Below are positions 1 through 10,012 of a stretch of 64,000 nt of DNA, piece after piece. The notes under the pieces are model-generated. The model ran no database searches. It was not told where the DNA came from and saw only the letters and a list, made by a program, of their open reading frames with translations. Origin of the DNA: Bradyrhizobium huanghuaihaiense (GTDB taxonomy: Bacteria; Pseudomonadota; Alphaproteobacteria; Rhizobiales; Xanthobacteraceae); assembly GCF_007830635.1 (NCBI RefSeq), contig NZ_VLLA01000030.1:1-64000 (forward strand), written 5' to 3'. A program made the position numbers and the translations under genes. How positions within the stretch are numbered: position 1 is the first letter of the stretch; each line of letters opens with the position of its first letter.

Positions 1-326
1 GGTCAGGCCGTCTTGCGACGGTCTCAGTCTCGTTGCCGAGACACAGCGCAGACCTCCCGAGGTAAGACCGACCGCCTTCACCGCACGCCCGCCGAATTTA
101 CCACCCCGACCTTTGATGACCTTGGACTTCGCGATCAATTGCTCGCTCGTCCGGCCGGGTAGGCCTCGTTATCCGGTGTTTGTCCATCGGGCCGCGGCTT
201 TGCTCCACGCTTTCTTCAGACCCCACCTCACGATGACGCCCTTGCGCTTCGCTAATCCTTCGCCGCCATCAGGCTGGATAGAGGACTTCCACCTCCAAGC
301 TGTCGCTCATACTCGGCACACAACAA
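1..326. other. Leading region, no gene supported
   Basis: I could not support a gene here. Short open frames exist on both strands, but none has a ribosome binding site, a recognisable domain or a plausible start. A small perfect hairpin (GTCTCG, four-base loop, CGAGAC) lies at 27-42 without a T-tract. A minus-strand frame is open to the left window edge but has no start, so part of a neighbouring gene outside the window cannot be excluded. Confidence 0.4.
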
Positions 327-352
327 AAAGGCCGGGATCGCTCCCGGCCTTT
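327..352 (-). terminator. Rho-independent terminator of the glp operon
   Basis: A perfect 11-bp stem (AAAGGCCGGGA / TCCCGGCCTTT) with a 4-base loop lies 28 bp past the glpV stop. Read on the minus strand it ends in TTT followed by a T-rich stretch (GTTGTGTG). It closes the seven-gene glycerol operon that runs leftward. Confidence 0.8.
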
Positions 353-379
353 CGCATTTGATGACGCTTTGCGCGCTGC

Positions 380-2176
380 TTACTTCGCTTCCGCGCGCTT
401 GGGCGGAGTGGCGGGCCACGACTTGATCAGCGTGTCGTAGTCCACCGTCTCGCCCTTCGGCTTCTCGTTGGCGAGCTTGCGCTGCGGGGCGATGGTGCCG
501 TCCTTCTGGGCCTTGGCGAACCAGTACTCGGCCGTCTCCTTCTTGTGCAGCTTCGGACCGCAGGCGCCCTGCACGCCGGACTTCTCCAGGCGCTCCATCA
601 CGGAGTCCTGGGCGGCGGCCAGTGCGTCCATCGCGGCCTGCGGCGTCTTCGTACCGGACGACGCATCGCCGATGTTCTGCCACCAGAGCTGGGCGAGCTT
701 CGGATAGTCGGGCACGTTGTTGCCGGTCGGGGTCCACTGCACGCGCGCGGGCGAGCGGTAGAACTCGATCAGGCCGCCGAGCTTCGGCGCACGCTCGGTG
801 AACGACTTGTCCCAGATGTCGGATTCACGGATGAAGGTGAGACCGACATGGCTCTTCTTCAAGCTGACCGTCTTGGAGACGATGAACTGGAGGTAGAGCC
901 AGGCCGCCTTGCGGCGATCCGCGGGGGTCGACTTCAAGAGCGTCACGGAGCCGGCGTCCTGGTAGCCGAGCTTCATGCCTTCCTTCCAGTAGGCGCCGTG
1001 CGGCGACGGAGCCATACGCCACTTCGGCGTACCGTCCGCGTTCATCACGGCGATGCCCGGCTTCACCATGTCGGCGGTGAAGGCGGTGTACCAGAACATC
1101 TGCTGGGCGATGTTGCCCTGGGCCGGCACGGGGCCGGACTCGGAGAAGGTCATGCCCTGGGCCTGCGGCGGAGCATACTTCTTCATCCACTCGAGGTACT
1201 TCGTGATCGAATAGACCGCGGCCGGACCGTTGGTGTCGCCACCACGCTCGACCGAGGAGCCGACCGGACGGCAGCCTTCCATGCGGATGCCCCACTCGTC
1301 CACCGGCAGACCGTTCGGAATGCCCTTGTCACCGTTGCCGGCCATCGACAGCCAGGCGTCGGTGAAACGCCATCCGAGCGAGGGGTCCTTCTTGCCATAG
1401 TCCATATGGCCGTAGACCTTGACGCCGTTGATCTCCTTGATGTCGTTGGTGAAGAACTCGGCGATGTCCTCATAGGCGGACCAGTTCACGGGCACGCCGA
1501 GCTCGTAGCCGTACTTGGCCTTGAACTTGGCCTTGTAGTCGGGGTTGGTGAACCAGTCGTAGCGGAACCAGTAGAGGTTGGCGAACTGCTGGTCGGGCAG
1601 CTGGTAGAGCTTGCCGTCCGGCGCCGTGCCGAACGATTTGCCGATGAAGTCGTTGACGTCGAGCATGGGATCGGTGACGTCCTTGCCCTCGCCGGTCATG
1701 TAGTCCGACAGCGCGATCGTCTGATTGTAGCGGAAGTGCGTGCCGATCAGGTCGCTGTCGTTGATCCAGCCGTCATAGACGTTCTTGCCGGACTGCATCT
1801 GGGTCTGCAGCTTCTCGACGACGTCACCTTCCTGGATGATGTCGTGCTTGAGCTTGATGCCGGTGAGCTCGGAGAACGCCTTGGCCAGCGTCTGCGATTC
1901 GTATTCGTGAGTCGTGATGGTTTCGGAGACGACGTTGATCTCCATGCCCTTGAAGGGCTCGGCGGCCTTGGCGAACCACTCCAGCTCCTTCTTCTGGTCT
2001 TCCTTCGACAGCGTCGAGGGCTGGAATTCCGCAATCCACTTCTGGATCGCGGCGTCGTCGGCAGCGCGGACCGGCGCCGAGACGGTGAACGACACCGCCA
2101 GAAGCGCGGCAGTGCTGGACATGGTCAGAAAACTGCTCTTGGTCAATGGACCTTTCCTTCTCCTAAACTGTCGCAT
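380..2176 (-). CDS. glpV: Glycerol ABC transporter substrate-binding protein GlpV
   Basis: Periplasmic binding protein of about 598 aa for the glycerol importer. The N-terminus is a basic region (RRRK) followed by a hydrophobic stretch and a cleavage site near residue 38 (PVRA-AD), so it is exported. The mature part is a family-1-type extracellular solute-binding fold. The start at 2176 is chosen because GGAGG lies 6 bases upstream; the open frame continues to 2410 but that part has no ribosome site. It is the last gene of the glpD-S-T-P-Q-U-V operon, which matches the glycerol ABC operon described in Rhizobium leguminosarum. A 76-bp gap with a small inverted repeat (2215-2229) separates it from glpU, which may let the binding protein be made in excess. 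Function is inferred from gene order plus family resemblance. Confidence 0.9.
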   Translation of the reverse strand: MRQFRRRKGPLTKSSFLTMSSTAALLAVSFTVSAPVRAADDAAIQKWIAEFQPSTLSKEDQKKELEWFAKAAEPFKGMEINVVSETITTHEYESQTLAKAFSELTGIKLKHDIIQEGDVVEKLQTQMQSGKNVYDGWINDSDLIGTHFRYNQTIALSDYMTGEGKDVTDPMLDVNDFIGKSFGTAPDGKLYQLPDQQFANLYWFRYDWFTNPDYKAKFKAKYGYELGVPVNWSAYEDIAEFFTNDIKEINGVKVYGHMDYGKKDPSLGWRFTDAWLSMAGNGDKGIPNGLPVDEWGIRMEGCRPVGSSVERGGDTNGPAAVYSITKYLEWMKKYAPPQAQGMTFSESGPVPAQGNIAQQMFWYTAFTADMVKPGIAVMNADGTPKWRMAPSPHGAYWKEGMKLGYQDAGSVTLLKSTPADRRKAAWLYLQFIVSKTVSLKKSHVGLTFIRESDIWDKSFTERAPKLGGLIEFYRSPARVQWTPTGNNVPDYPKLAQLWWQNIGDASSGTKTPQAAMDALAAAQDSVMERLEKSGVQGACGPKLHKKETAEYWFAKAQKDGTIAPQRKLANEKPKGETVDYDTLIKSWPATPPKRAEAK

Positions 2177-2252
2177 GTTGTTCCTCCGTTGCAGCGACAA
2201 AATTTTATACAGGCCCGGGTTGCCCCCGGATCTGGCCGTCCCTTCGCAAGCT

Positions 2253-2582
2253 TCAGACCGTGCGGAAAATGAGCACGGCCGTGGCCAGCGAAATTCCACT
2301 TGCGAGCCACAGGCTCGAGATCTCAAACCCCTCCTCACCGATCGGCAGCGTCGCGAGCGCGTCGGTGCCGACGAGGCCGATCCACGCGAGATGGATGACG
2401 GCTGCCGCAATCAGCGAGACGAACAGGCGGTCGCCGCGCGTGGTCGGAATACTGAGCACGCCGACGCGTTCGGCCTCGGGATAGACCGCGGCGAGCCACG
2501 TCATCACCGCCAGCGTGCAGGCCAGCGCGGCGAAGAAGATCGCGGTCGGCAGCGTCCAGGCCATCCATGCGATGGATTCCAT
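2253..2582 (-). CDS. glpU: Small membrane protein GlpU (DUF2160)
   Basis: A 109-aa protein with about three membrane segments: residues 8-30, 52-70 and 86-106. It belongs to the DUF2160 family, whose members sit between the permease and binding-protein genes in rhizobial glycerol transporter operons. Its biochemical role is not established; an accessory subunit of the permease is the usual guess. GGGAGG lies 6 bases before the ATG, and the gene starts 10 bp after the glpQ stop, so translation is tightly linked to the operon. Confidence 0.85.
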   Translation of the reverse strand: MESIAWMAWTLPTAIFFAALACTLAVMTWLAAVYPEAERVGVLSIPTTRGDRLFVSLIAAAVIHLAWIGLVGTDALATLPIGEEGFEISSLWLASGISLATAVLIFRTV

Positions 2583-2592
2583 AAGAACCTCC

Positions 2593-4372
<1,780 letters not shown>

Positions 4373-4373
<1 letters not shown>

Positions 4374-5458
4374 CAGGCGGCTCCCTCCACCAGAAGGCTG
4401 TCGGCATAGACGTGCACATGCGAAGGATCGAATTTCAGCCCGGCCGTGGCGTCTGAGCTCGTGAAGCCCGCCGGCGCGCGCGCCGCGAGCTTGGCATCGC
4501 CGAGGCGCGCCCGCGCGAAACGGATGCGGCCGAGATCGTCGATGCGCTCGATCCTGGCGGTGAGCAGGCCGGGCGCGGGTGCGACCACCTCGACGAATTC
4601 GGGGCGCACGCCGATCTCGATTTTGGCACCGGCCGGAAGGTTGTCGTAGCTGCGGTTCAGCGCGATGACGTGGCCGTCGATCTTGGCCTCGCGTCCCCTC
4701 ACTTCGGCCGGCAGGATGTTCATGCCGGGCGAGCCGATGAAATAACCGACAAACGTATGCGCCGGCTTGTCGAAAAGCTCGGCCGGCGTGCCGCTCTGCA
4801 CCACGCGGCCGTCATGCATGACGACGACAGTGTCGGCGAAGGTCAGCGCCTCGGTCTGGTCGTGGGTGACGTAGATCATCGTGAGATCGAGCTCGCGATG
4901 CAGCGCCTTCAGCTTGGACCGAAGCTGCCATTTCAGCTCGGGATCGATCACGGTGAGCGGTTCGTCGAACAGCACGGCGGCGACGTCGTTGCGCACGAGG
5001 CCGCGGCCAAGCGAGATCTTCTGCTTGGCGTCGGCCGTGAGCCGCGTCGCCTTGCGGTTCAGATAGGGCTCGAGATCGAGCAGGCGGCCGATCTCGGCGA
5101 CGCGCCTGTCGATGTCAGCCTTCGCCACGCCGCGGTTCTTCAGCGGAAACGCCAGGTTCTGCCCCACCGTCATGGTGTCGTAGATCACCGGAAACTGGAA
5201 CACCTGGGCGATGTTGCGCTTCTGGGTTGACAGCGGTGTGATGTCCACCCCGTCGAACAGGATCTTCCCGCGCGAGGGCGTGATGATGCCGGAGATGACG
5301 TTGAGCAGCGTGGTCTTGCCGCAGCCGCTTGGGCCGAGCAGCGCATAAGCGCCGCCCTGCCGCCAGGTCATGGTGACAGGCTTGAGCGCAAAGCTTTCCT
5401 GCGGCGCATCATTGCCGCCGTAGGAATGGGCGAGATCGACGAGGTCAATGCGGGCCAT
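4373..5458 (-). CDS. glpT: Glycerol ABC transporter ATPase GlpT, degenerate signature motif
   Basis: ATP-binding subunit of 361 aa with an N-terminal nucleotide-binding domain and a C-terminal MalK-like regulatory (TOBE) domain. Walker A is GPSGCGKT (42-49), Walker B ends in D165-E166 and the H-loop histidine is H199 in YVTHDQTEA. The ABC signature, normally LSGGQ, reads LTADAKQ (140-146), and the D-loop reads TVID. The protein can therefore bind ATP and has the catalytic glutamate, but it should not complete the partner's ATP site in the usual way. The partner GlpS has the opposite defect. GGGAGG precedes the ATG at 5458. Confidence 0.9.
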
Positions 5459-5472
5459 CGCGCACCTCCCCC

Positions 5473-6549
5473 TTACGAGCCCGGTGCCGCGACCAAACGG
5501 CCGGCGGCATCGAAGACGAAGACATCATTGGGATCGAGCACGGCATCGATGGTCTGGCCGGGCTCGAACTCGTGCACGCCGTGCAACACCGCCACCCAGT
5601 TCAATCCGTCGCGGGTCAAATGCACAAAGCTCTCCGAACCGGTGATCTCGGTCACCGTGACAGTGGCATGGAAGGCATGGCGATCGGCCTCGCCATTGGC
5701 AAGCCCAAGCTGATGGGCGCGGAAGCCGACGCGATAGGCGCCGTCAGCCAGCGCGGCATAGAGTCCCGAGGCCGGCGAGGCCGTGCCGCCGGCATAGGCG
5801 ACGTGTCCGTTCCTCTTCTCGATGCCGACGAGGTTGAGCGGCGGATCGGAAAACACCTGCGCCACGCGCAAGGTCTGCGGCCGGCGGTAGACGTTGGCGG
5901 TCTCGCCCATCTGCAGCGCCTGGCCCTCCCACATGCACACCGTGTTGCCGCCGAGCAGCAGCGCCTCTGTCGGCTCGGTGGTGGCATAGACGAAGATCGC
6001 TCCGGAGGCTTCGAAGATGCGCGGCAGCTCGGCGCGCAGCTCCTCGCGGAGCTTGTAGTCGAGATTGGCGAGCGGCTCGTCGAGCAGCACGAGATCGGCG
6101 CCCTTGACCAGAGCGCGCGCGATCGCGGTGCGCTGCTGCTGGCCGCCGGAGAGCTGGAGCGGCGTGCGCTTCAGGAACGGTTCGAGCCGCAGCAGCTTTG
6201 CGGCTTCCGCCACCCGCGTCTCGATCTCCTCGCGCGGCTTGCCCTGCACGCGCAGGGGCGAGGCGATGTTCTCGTAGACAGTGAGCGAGGGGTAGTTGAT
6301 GAACTGCTGATAGACCATCGCAACCGAACGCTGGCGCACGTCGGCGCCGGTGACGTCCTTGCCGCCAACCAGCACCCTGCCCGTGGTCGGCTTGTCGAGG
6401 CCGGCGAGCAGCCGCATGATCGAGGTCTTGCCCGAGAGCGTCGGCCCGAGCAGCACGTTGAGCGTGCCGCTCTCGAGCGCCAGCGAGACGTCGCGGATGT
6501 GCTCGATACCGTCGACGGTCCGGGTCACGTGATCGAGTGTCACGGTCAT
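5473..6549 (-). CDS. glpS: Glycerol ABC transporter ATPase GlpS, H-loop histidine replaced
   Basis: ATP-binding subunit of 358 aa, MalK-like, with a C-terminal TOBE-type domain. Walker A is GPTLSGKT (35-42), signature LSGGQQQR (133-140), Walker B D157-E158 and D-loop ANLD (161-164) are all intact. The H-loop, normally Y-V-T-H-D, reads Y-A-T-T-E (188-192), so the switch histidine is threonine 191. Its start overlaps the glpD stop by 4 bases. Expected to form a heterodimer with GlpT. Confidence 0.9.
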   Translation of the reverse strand: MTVTLDHVTRTVDGIEHIRDVSLALESGTLNVLLGPTLSGKTSIMRLLAGLDKPTTGRVLVGGKDVTGADVRQRSVAMVYQQFINYPSLTVYENIASPLRVQGKPREEIETRVAEAAKLLRLEPFLKRTPLQLSGGQQQRTAIARALVKGADLVLLDEPLANLDYKLREELRAELPRIFEASGAIFVYATTEPTEALLLGGNTVCMWEGQALQMGETANVYRRPQTLRVAQVFSDPPLNLVGIEKRNGHVAYAGGTASPASGLYAALADGAYRVGFRAHQLGLANGEADRHAFHATVTVTEITGSESFVHLTRDGLNWVAVLHGVHEFEPGQTIDAVLDPNDVFVFDAAGRLVAAPGS

Positions 6550-8096
6550 GGGCGTCCTCCCGCTTCCAGCAGGGGACTTTGCGGCATAGCGTGGGCCCTG
6601 ATCCAGTCGTCAAGCGCCGCGATCTCGTCGGCAGATAGTCGCAGGCCGAGCTTGGAACGGCGCCAGACGATGTCCTCGGCGGTGACGGCCCATTCGTTGG
6701 CCATGAGGTAGCGGACCTCGCGCTCGGTCAGCGTGGCGCCAAAGGCCTGGCCGAGATCCGCGGCGGATTTCGCGTCGCCGAGCAGCTTGATGGCGCGAGT
6801 GCCATAGGCGCGCGCGAGGCGCCGCGCATGCTCATGGCCGAGGAAGGGATAGCCGCGCTGCAGCTCCACGATCAGGCCGTCGATGTCGGACACGTTCATG
6901 TCGCCGCCGGGCAGCGGCCATTTGCCGGTCCAGCCCTCGCGTGCCTTCGCACTGCGAAGATAGGGCGCGAGCCGCTCCAGCGCCTCCTCGGCGAGGCGGC
7001 GATAGGTCGTGATCTTGCCGCCATAGATCGACAGCAGCGGAGAGCCGCCGGGCGTGTCGAGCTCGAACACGTAGTCGCGCGTCGCGGCCTTGGCCTCGCT
7101 GGCGCCGTCGTCATAGAGCGGCCGCACGCCGGAATAGGTCCAGACCACGTCCTCAGGCGTCACGGGCTTCGCCAGATATTCGCTGGCCGCCTTGCAGAGA
7201 TACTCGATCTCCTCAGCCGTCGCCTTCACCTTGGCGGGATCACCGTCATAGTCGCGATCGGTGGTGCCGATCAGCGTGAAATCGTCCTGGTACGGGATCA
7301 CGAAGATGATGCGGCCGTCGGCATTCTGGAACATGTAGGCGCGGTCGTGGTCGTAGAGCTTCTTGACCACGATGTGCGAGCCCTGCACCAGGCGCACCTT
7401 GGCTTTGGCATTGACGCCGGCGCCGCGGCCGAGCACGTCCTCGACCCACGGGCCACCGGCATTGACCAGCGCTTTCGCCCGAACCTGCGAGCGCTCGCCG
7501 GTCAGCGTGTTGAGCATGCTGACGGTCCAGACGCCGTCGGCCTGGCGGATCTCGGTGGCGCGGGTGCGGGTGCGGATCTCGGCGCCCTTGTCGGCGGCAT
7601 CGCGCGCGTTGAGCACGACGAGGCGGGCGTCATCGACGAAGCAGTCCGAATATTCGAAGGCGCGGCTATAGCGATTTGGGATCAGCGGCTTGCCGACCTC
7701 GTCGCGCTTGAGATCGACCGAGCGCGTGGCGGGCAGCAGATGGCGGCCGCCGATGTGATCATAAAGGAAGAGGCCGAGGCGCAGCAGCCAGGCCGGGCGG
7801 AGGCCGGCGTGATGCGGCAGAACGAAACGCAAGGGGCGGATGATGTGGGGCGCGATGCCCCAGAGAATCTCGCGCTCGATCAGCGCCTCGCGGACCAGCC
7901 GAAACTCGTAATATTCAAGATAGCGCAGGCCGCCATGCACCAGCTTGGTCGACCAGGACGACGTCCCGGACGCCAGATCGTTCATTTCGCACAGGAAAAC
8001 CGTGTTGCCCCGGCCCACCGCGTCACGCGCGATGCCGCAGCCGTTAACACCGCCTCCAATGATGGCGAGATCGAAAATACGCTCCAACAGACGCAT
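6546..8096 (-). CDS. glpD: Glycerol-3-phosphate dehydrogenase, FAD-dependent
   Basis: Membrane-associated aerobic glycerol-3-phosphate dehydrogenase of 516 aa, which oxidises glycerol 3-phosphate to dihydroxyacetone phosphate and passes electrons to quinone. The N-terminus holds the dinucleotide-binding fingerprint GGGVNGCG (about residues 14-21), and the family signature SSWSTKLVHGGLRYLE follows near residues 46-61. The C-terminal DAO_C domain is present. It is the first gene of the operon, so uptake and oxidation are co-expressed; no glycerol kinase gene is in this window. GGGGG precedes the ATG at 8096. Upstream lies a phased CTTTC repeat array that may be the GlpR operator. Confidence 0.93.
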   Translation of the reverse strand: MRLLERIFDLAIIGGGVNGCGIARDAVGRGNTVFLCEMNDLASGTSSWSTKLVHGGLRYLEYYEFRLVREALIEREILWGIAPHIIRPLRFVLPHHAGLRPAWLLRLGLFLYDHIGGRHLLPATRSVDLKRDEVGKPLIPNRYSRAFEYSDCFVDDARLVVLNARDAADKGAEIRTRTRATEIRQADGVWTVSMLNTLTGERSQVRAKALVNAGGPWVEDVLGRGAGVNAKAKVRLVQGSHIVVKKLYDHDRAYMFQNADGRIIFVIPYQDDFTLIGTTDRDYDGDPAKVKATAEEIEYLCKAASEYLAKPVTPEDVVWTYSGVRPLYDDGASEAKAATRDYVFELDTPGGSPLLSIYGGKITTYRRLAEEALERLAPYLRSAKAREGWTGKWPLPGGDMNVSDIDGLIVELQRGYPFLGHEHARRLARAYGTRAIKLLGDAKSAADLGQAFGATLTEREVRYLMANEWAVTAEDIVWRRSKLGLRLSADEIAALDDWIRAHAMPQSPLLEAGGRP

Positions 8097-8161
8097 CCCC
8101 CGGCGACCGCCCGTTCCTTCGAGCGGTTACTTTCGTTTTTGATTAGATCACACCGAAAAAC

Positions 8162-8198
8162 GAAAGCAAGATGAAAGAGAGGCGAAAGGAAGTGAAAG
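8162..8198 (-). promoter_or_regulatory. Phased CTTTC direct-repeat array, candidate GlpR operator
   Basis: Four GAAAG pentamers on the plus strand (CTTTC on the minus strand) start at 8162, 8173, 8184 and 8194, spacings of 11, 11 and 10 bp, so all face one side of the helix. A fifth, related GAAAA lies at 8155 and an opposed TTTCG at 8131. The array is 66-102 bp upstream of the glpD start. DeoR-family repressors such as AgaR and GatR are known to bind direct repeats containing CTTTC, and glpR is nearby. Confidence 0.6.
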
Positions 8199-8323
8199 AG
8201 GAACTTTTTCAACGGCAACGAGGCGGGAAAATCGGCAGGTCGACGGGCAGATTGAGGGGCAAGCAGCTCGATTGAACGGCAAGGCTGGCGCGGTCCCGTC
8301 AACCAACAAGCTTATGGACTTGA

Positions 8324-8343
8324 ATGTAGAAACATCTCTACAT
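8324..8343. promoter_or_regulatory. Inverted repeat ahead of the toxin-antitoxin pair
   Basis: Perfect 7-bp arms ATGTAGA and TCTACAT are separated by six bases, 46 bp before the antitoxin start. A TTGAAT at 8320-8325 overlaps the left arm and could be a -35 element. Antitoxins usually repress their own operon through such palindromes, so this is a candidate autoregulatory operator; binding is inferred. Confidence 0.5.
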
Positions 8344-8388
8344 ATGTCTCGCAAGCGGAGTCATACTCACGGCTTGGAGCCTCAGACG

Positions 8389-8640
8389 ATGGTGACCACC
8401 CTGACCAGCCGGGAATTCAATCAAGACACCAGCGGCGCCAAGAAAGCAGCATCGCAGGGACCCATCTTTATTACGGACCGCGGCCGCCCGGCCCACGTCC
8501 TGCTGACGATCGAGGATTATTTGCGCCTGAGCGGCGGACACATGAGCCTTGCGGAAGCTCTGGCGCAGACGAATGCGGACTTTGATTTCGATCCGCCTCG
8601 CGTTGACGACGGGATCTTCAGGGCCGCTGATCTCGACTGA
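8389..8640 (+). CDS. Phd/YefM-type antitoxin
   Basis: Antitoxin of 83 aa with the Phd fold at the N-terminus: TSREFNQDTSGAKKAA, then GPIFITDRGRPAHVLLTIED. The acidic C-terminus (DFDFDPPRVDD) is the region expected to fold onto and block the toxin. The start at 8389 is chosen for the family N-terminus (MVTTLTSREFNQD) and a GGAG 9 bases upstream; the frame remains open to 8272 without support. The last base of its stop codon is the first base of the toxin start (TGATG). The pair lies on the opposite strand to the glycerol genes that flank it. Confidence 0.88.
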   Translation: MVTTLTSREFNQDTSGAKKAASQGPIFITDRGRPAHVLLTIEDYLRLSGGHMSLAEALAQTNADFDFDPPRVDDGIFRAADLD

Positions 8641-9056
8641 TGTTCCTGCTGGACACCAATGTCATTTCAGAACTGAGACGGCCGGATAAGGCTGATCGGA
8701 ACGTCGTCGCCTGGGCCAATGCAGCTCCAGCGGCAAATTTTTTCATTTCCGCCATTTCGATTCTTGAGATCGAACTTGGCGCACGCCTGATCGAACGCAA
8801 GGACGCGGCACAAAGTGCCGTGCTGCGTGCCTGGATCAACGATCACATTCTGGCCCGCTTCGAGGGGCGGATCCTGGCGATCGACACGGCCGTCGCGCAG
8901 CGTTGCGCGCAACTGCACGTTCCCAACCCGCGGGCCGAGCGCGACGCCCTCATCGCAGCGACCGCGCTTGTTCACGGCTTGACGGTCGTTACGCTCAATG
9001 TGGCGGATTTCGAACCTATGGGCGTCCCGCTGCTCAATCCGTGGACCGGCACCTAA
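8640..9056 (+). CDS. PIN-domain toxin, VapC/FitB type
   Basis: Ribonuclease toxin of 138 aa with a complete PIN domain. The acidic active-site set is present: D5 in LLDTNVISE, E43 in ILEIELG, D102 in ERDALIAA and D123 near the C-terminus. PIN toxins cut tRNA or mRNA when the antitoxin is degraded. It is fused by a one-base overlap to the Phd-type antitoxin. The stop is only three bases from the end of glpR, which faces it, so the pair fits very tightly between glpR and glpD. Confidence 0.9.
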   Translation: MFLLDTNVISELRRPDKADRNVVAWANAAPAANFFISAISILEIELGARLIERKDAAQSAVLRAWINDHILARFEGRILAIDTAVAQRCAQLHVPNPRAERDALIAATALVHGLTVVTLNVADFEPMGVPLLNPWTGT

Positions 9057-9059
9057 ATC

Positions 9060-9905
9060 TCAGCGCAGCCGCACCACCGGCGCGGCTTCCGGCGCTGCAT
9101 CCTGGGCATCGGCCGGCGGATCATCGATGTCCGCCCCCTTCGGCATCGCCTCGACCACCTCGATGCCCTTGCTGTGGCAGATGGTGGCGAGGCGCTCGGG
9201 CAGCTCCTGGTCGGTGACGAAGGTCTGGATCTGGGTGATATGGGCGATGCGCACCGGCGCGCTGCGGCGGAGCTTTGTGGAATCGGCGACCAGCATGACG
9301 CTGCGGGCATTGGCGATGATGGCCTGCGCCACCTGCACCTCGCGATAATCGAAGTCGAGCAGCGCGCCCTCCTCGTCGATTGCGGAGGCGCCGATGATGG
9401 CGTAGTCGACCTTGAACTGTCCGATCAGCTGCGTCGCGGTCGAGCCGACCACCGCCCCGTCGGCGCGCCGCACCGTGCCGCCGGCGACCACCACCTCGAT
9501 GCGGGGATGGCGGTAGAGCAGCATCGCCACGTTGAGGTTGTTGGTGATGACGAGCAGATCCTCATGCGAGGTCAGCGCGCTCGCGACCTCCTCGGTCGTC
9601 GTGCCGATGTTGATGAAGAGCGAGCAGCCGTTCGGGATCAGCGAGGCCGCCGCAGCGCCGATCGCCTTCTTCTCGTCGGCCGCGACGAAGCGGCGCGCCT
9701 CATAGGCGAGGTTCTCCACGCCGGACGCGATGATGGCACCGCCATGGATGCGGGTCAGCGACCTCCGCTCGCAGAGATCGTTGAGGTCCTTGCGGATGGT
9801 CTGCGCCGAGACCTCGAACCGGCGCGCGAGCTCCTCGACCATGACACGGCCGGAGGCGCGCGCGATGTTGAGGATTTCGGCTTGGCGATGGGTCAATCCG
9901 GTCAC
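9060..9905 (-). CDS. glpR: DeoR-family transcriptional repressor, probable GlpR
   Basis: Regulator of 281 aa with an N-terminal DeoR winged helix (about residues 4-58, EELARRFEVSAQTIRKDLND) and a C-terminal sugar-phosphate sensor domain that includes the NIGTTTEEVA loop. Ligand is probably glycerol 3-phosphate, as for other GlpR proteins. The start codon is GTG at 9905 with GAGG 8 bases upstream. The C-terminal 30 residues are Ala/Asp/Pro-rich and beyond the usual family length. A HAD phosphatase gene is upstream in the same direction. In other rhizobia glpR adjoins glpD; here a toxin-antitoxin pair lies between. Confidence 0.85.
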   Translation of the reverse strand: MTGLTHRQAEILNIARASGRVMVEELARRFEVSAQTIRKDLNDLCERRSLTRIHGGAIIASGVENLAYEARRFVAADEKKAIGAAAASLIPNGCSLFINIGTTTEEVASALTSHEDLLVITNNLNVAMLLYRHPRIEVVVAGGTVRRADGAVVGSTATQLIGQFKVDYAIIGASAIDEEGALLDFDYREVQVAQAIIANARSVMLVADSTKLRRSAPVRIAHITQIQTFVTDQELPERLATICHSKGIEVVEAMPKGADIDDPPADAQDAAPEAAPVVRLR

Positions 9906-10012
9906 GGCAACGGCCTCAATTCAGGATGATGCATGGTGCGGCGGTTCGCGCCTGCGGTCAATGCGCGCGCCGATCACGGTTAACGGATGAAGGGCCCTCA
10001 CCACGCCATTTC

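Noticed and set aside
1..326. Possible remnant gene at the left edge (Lys/Gly-rich minus-strand frame)
   Set aside because: No start codon, no ribosome site and no recognisable domain within the window.
545..2272. A 575-codon plus-strand open frame
   Set aside because: Antisense shadow of glpV with no domain or ribosome site.
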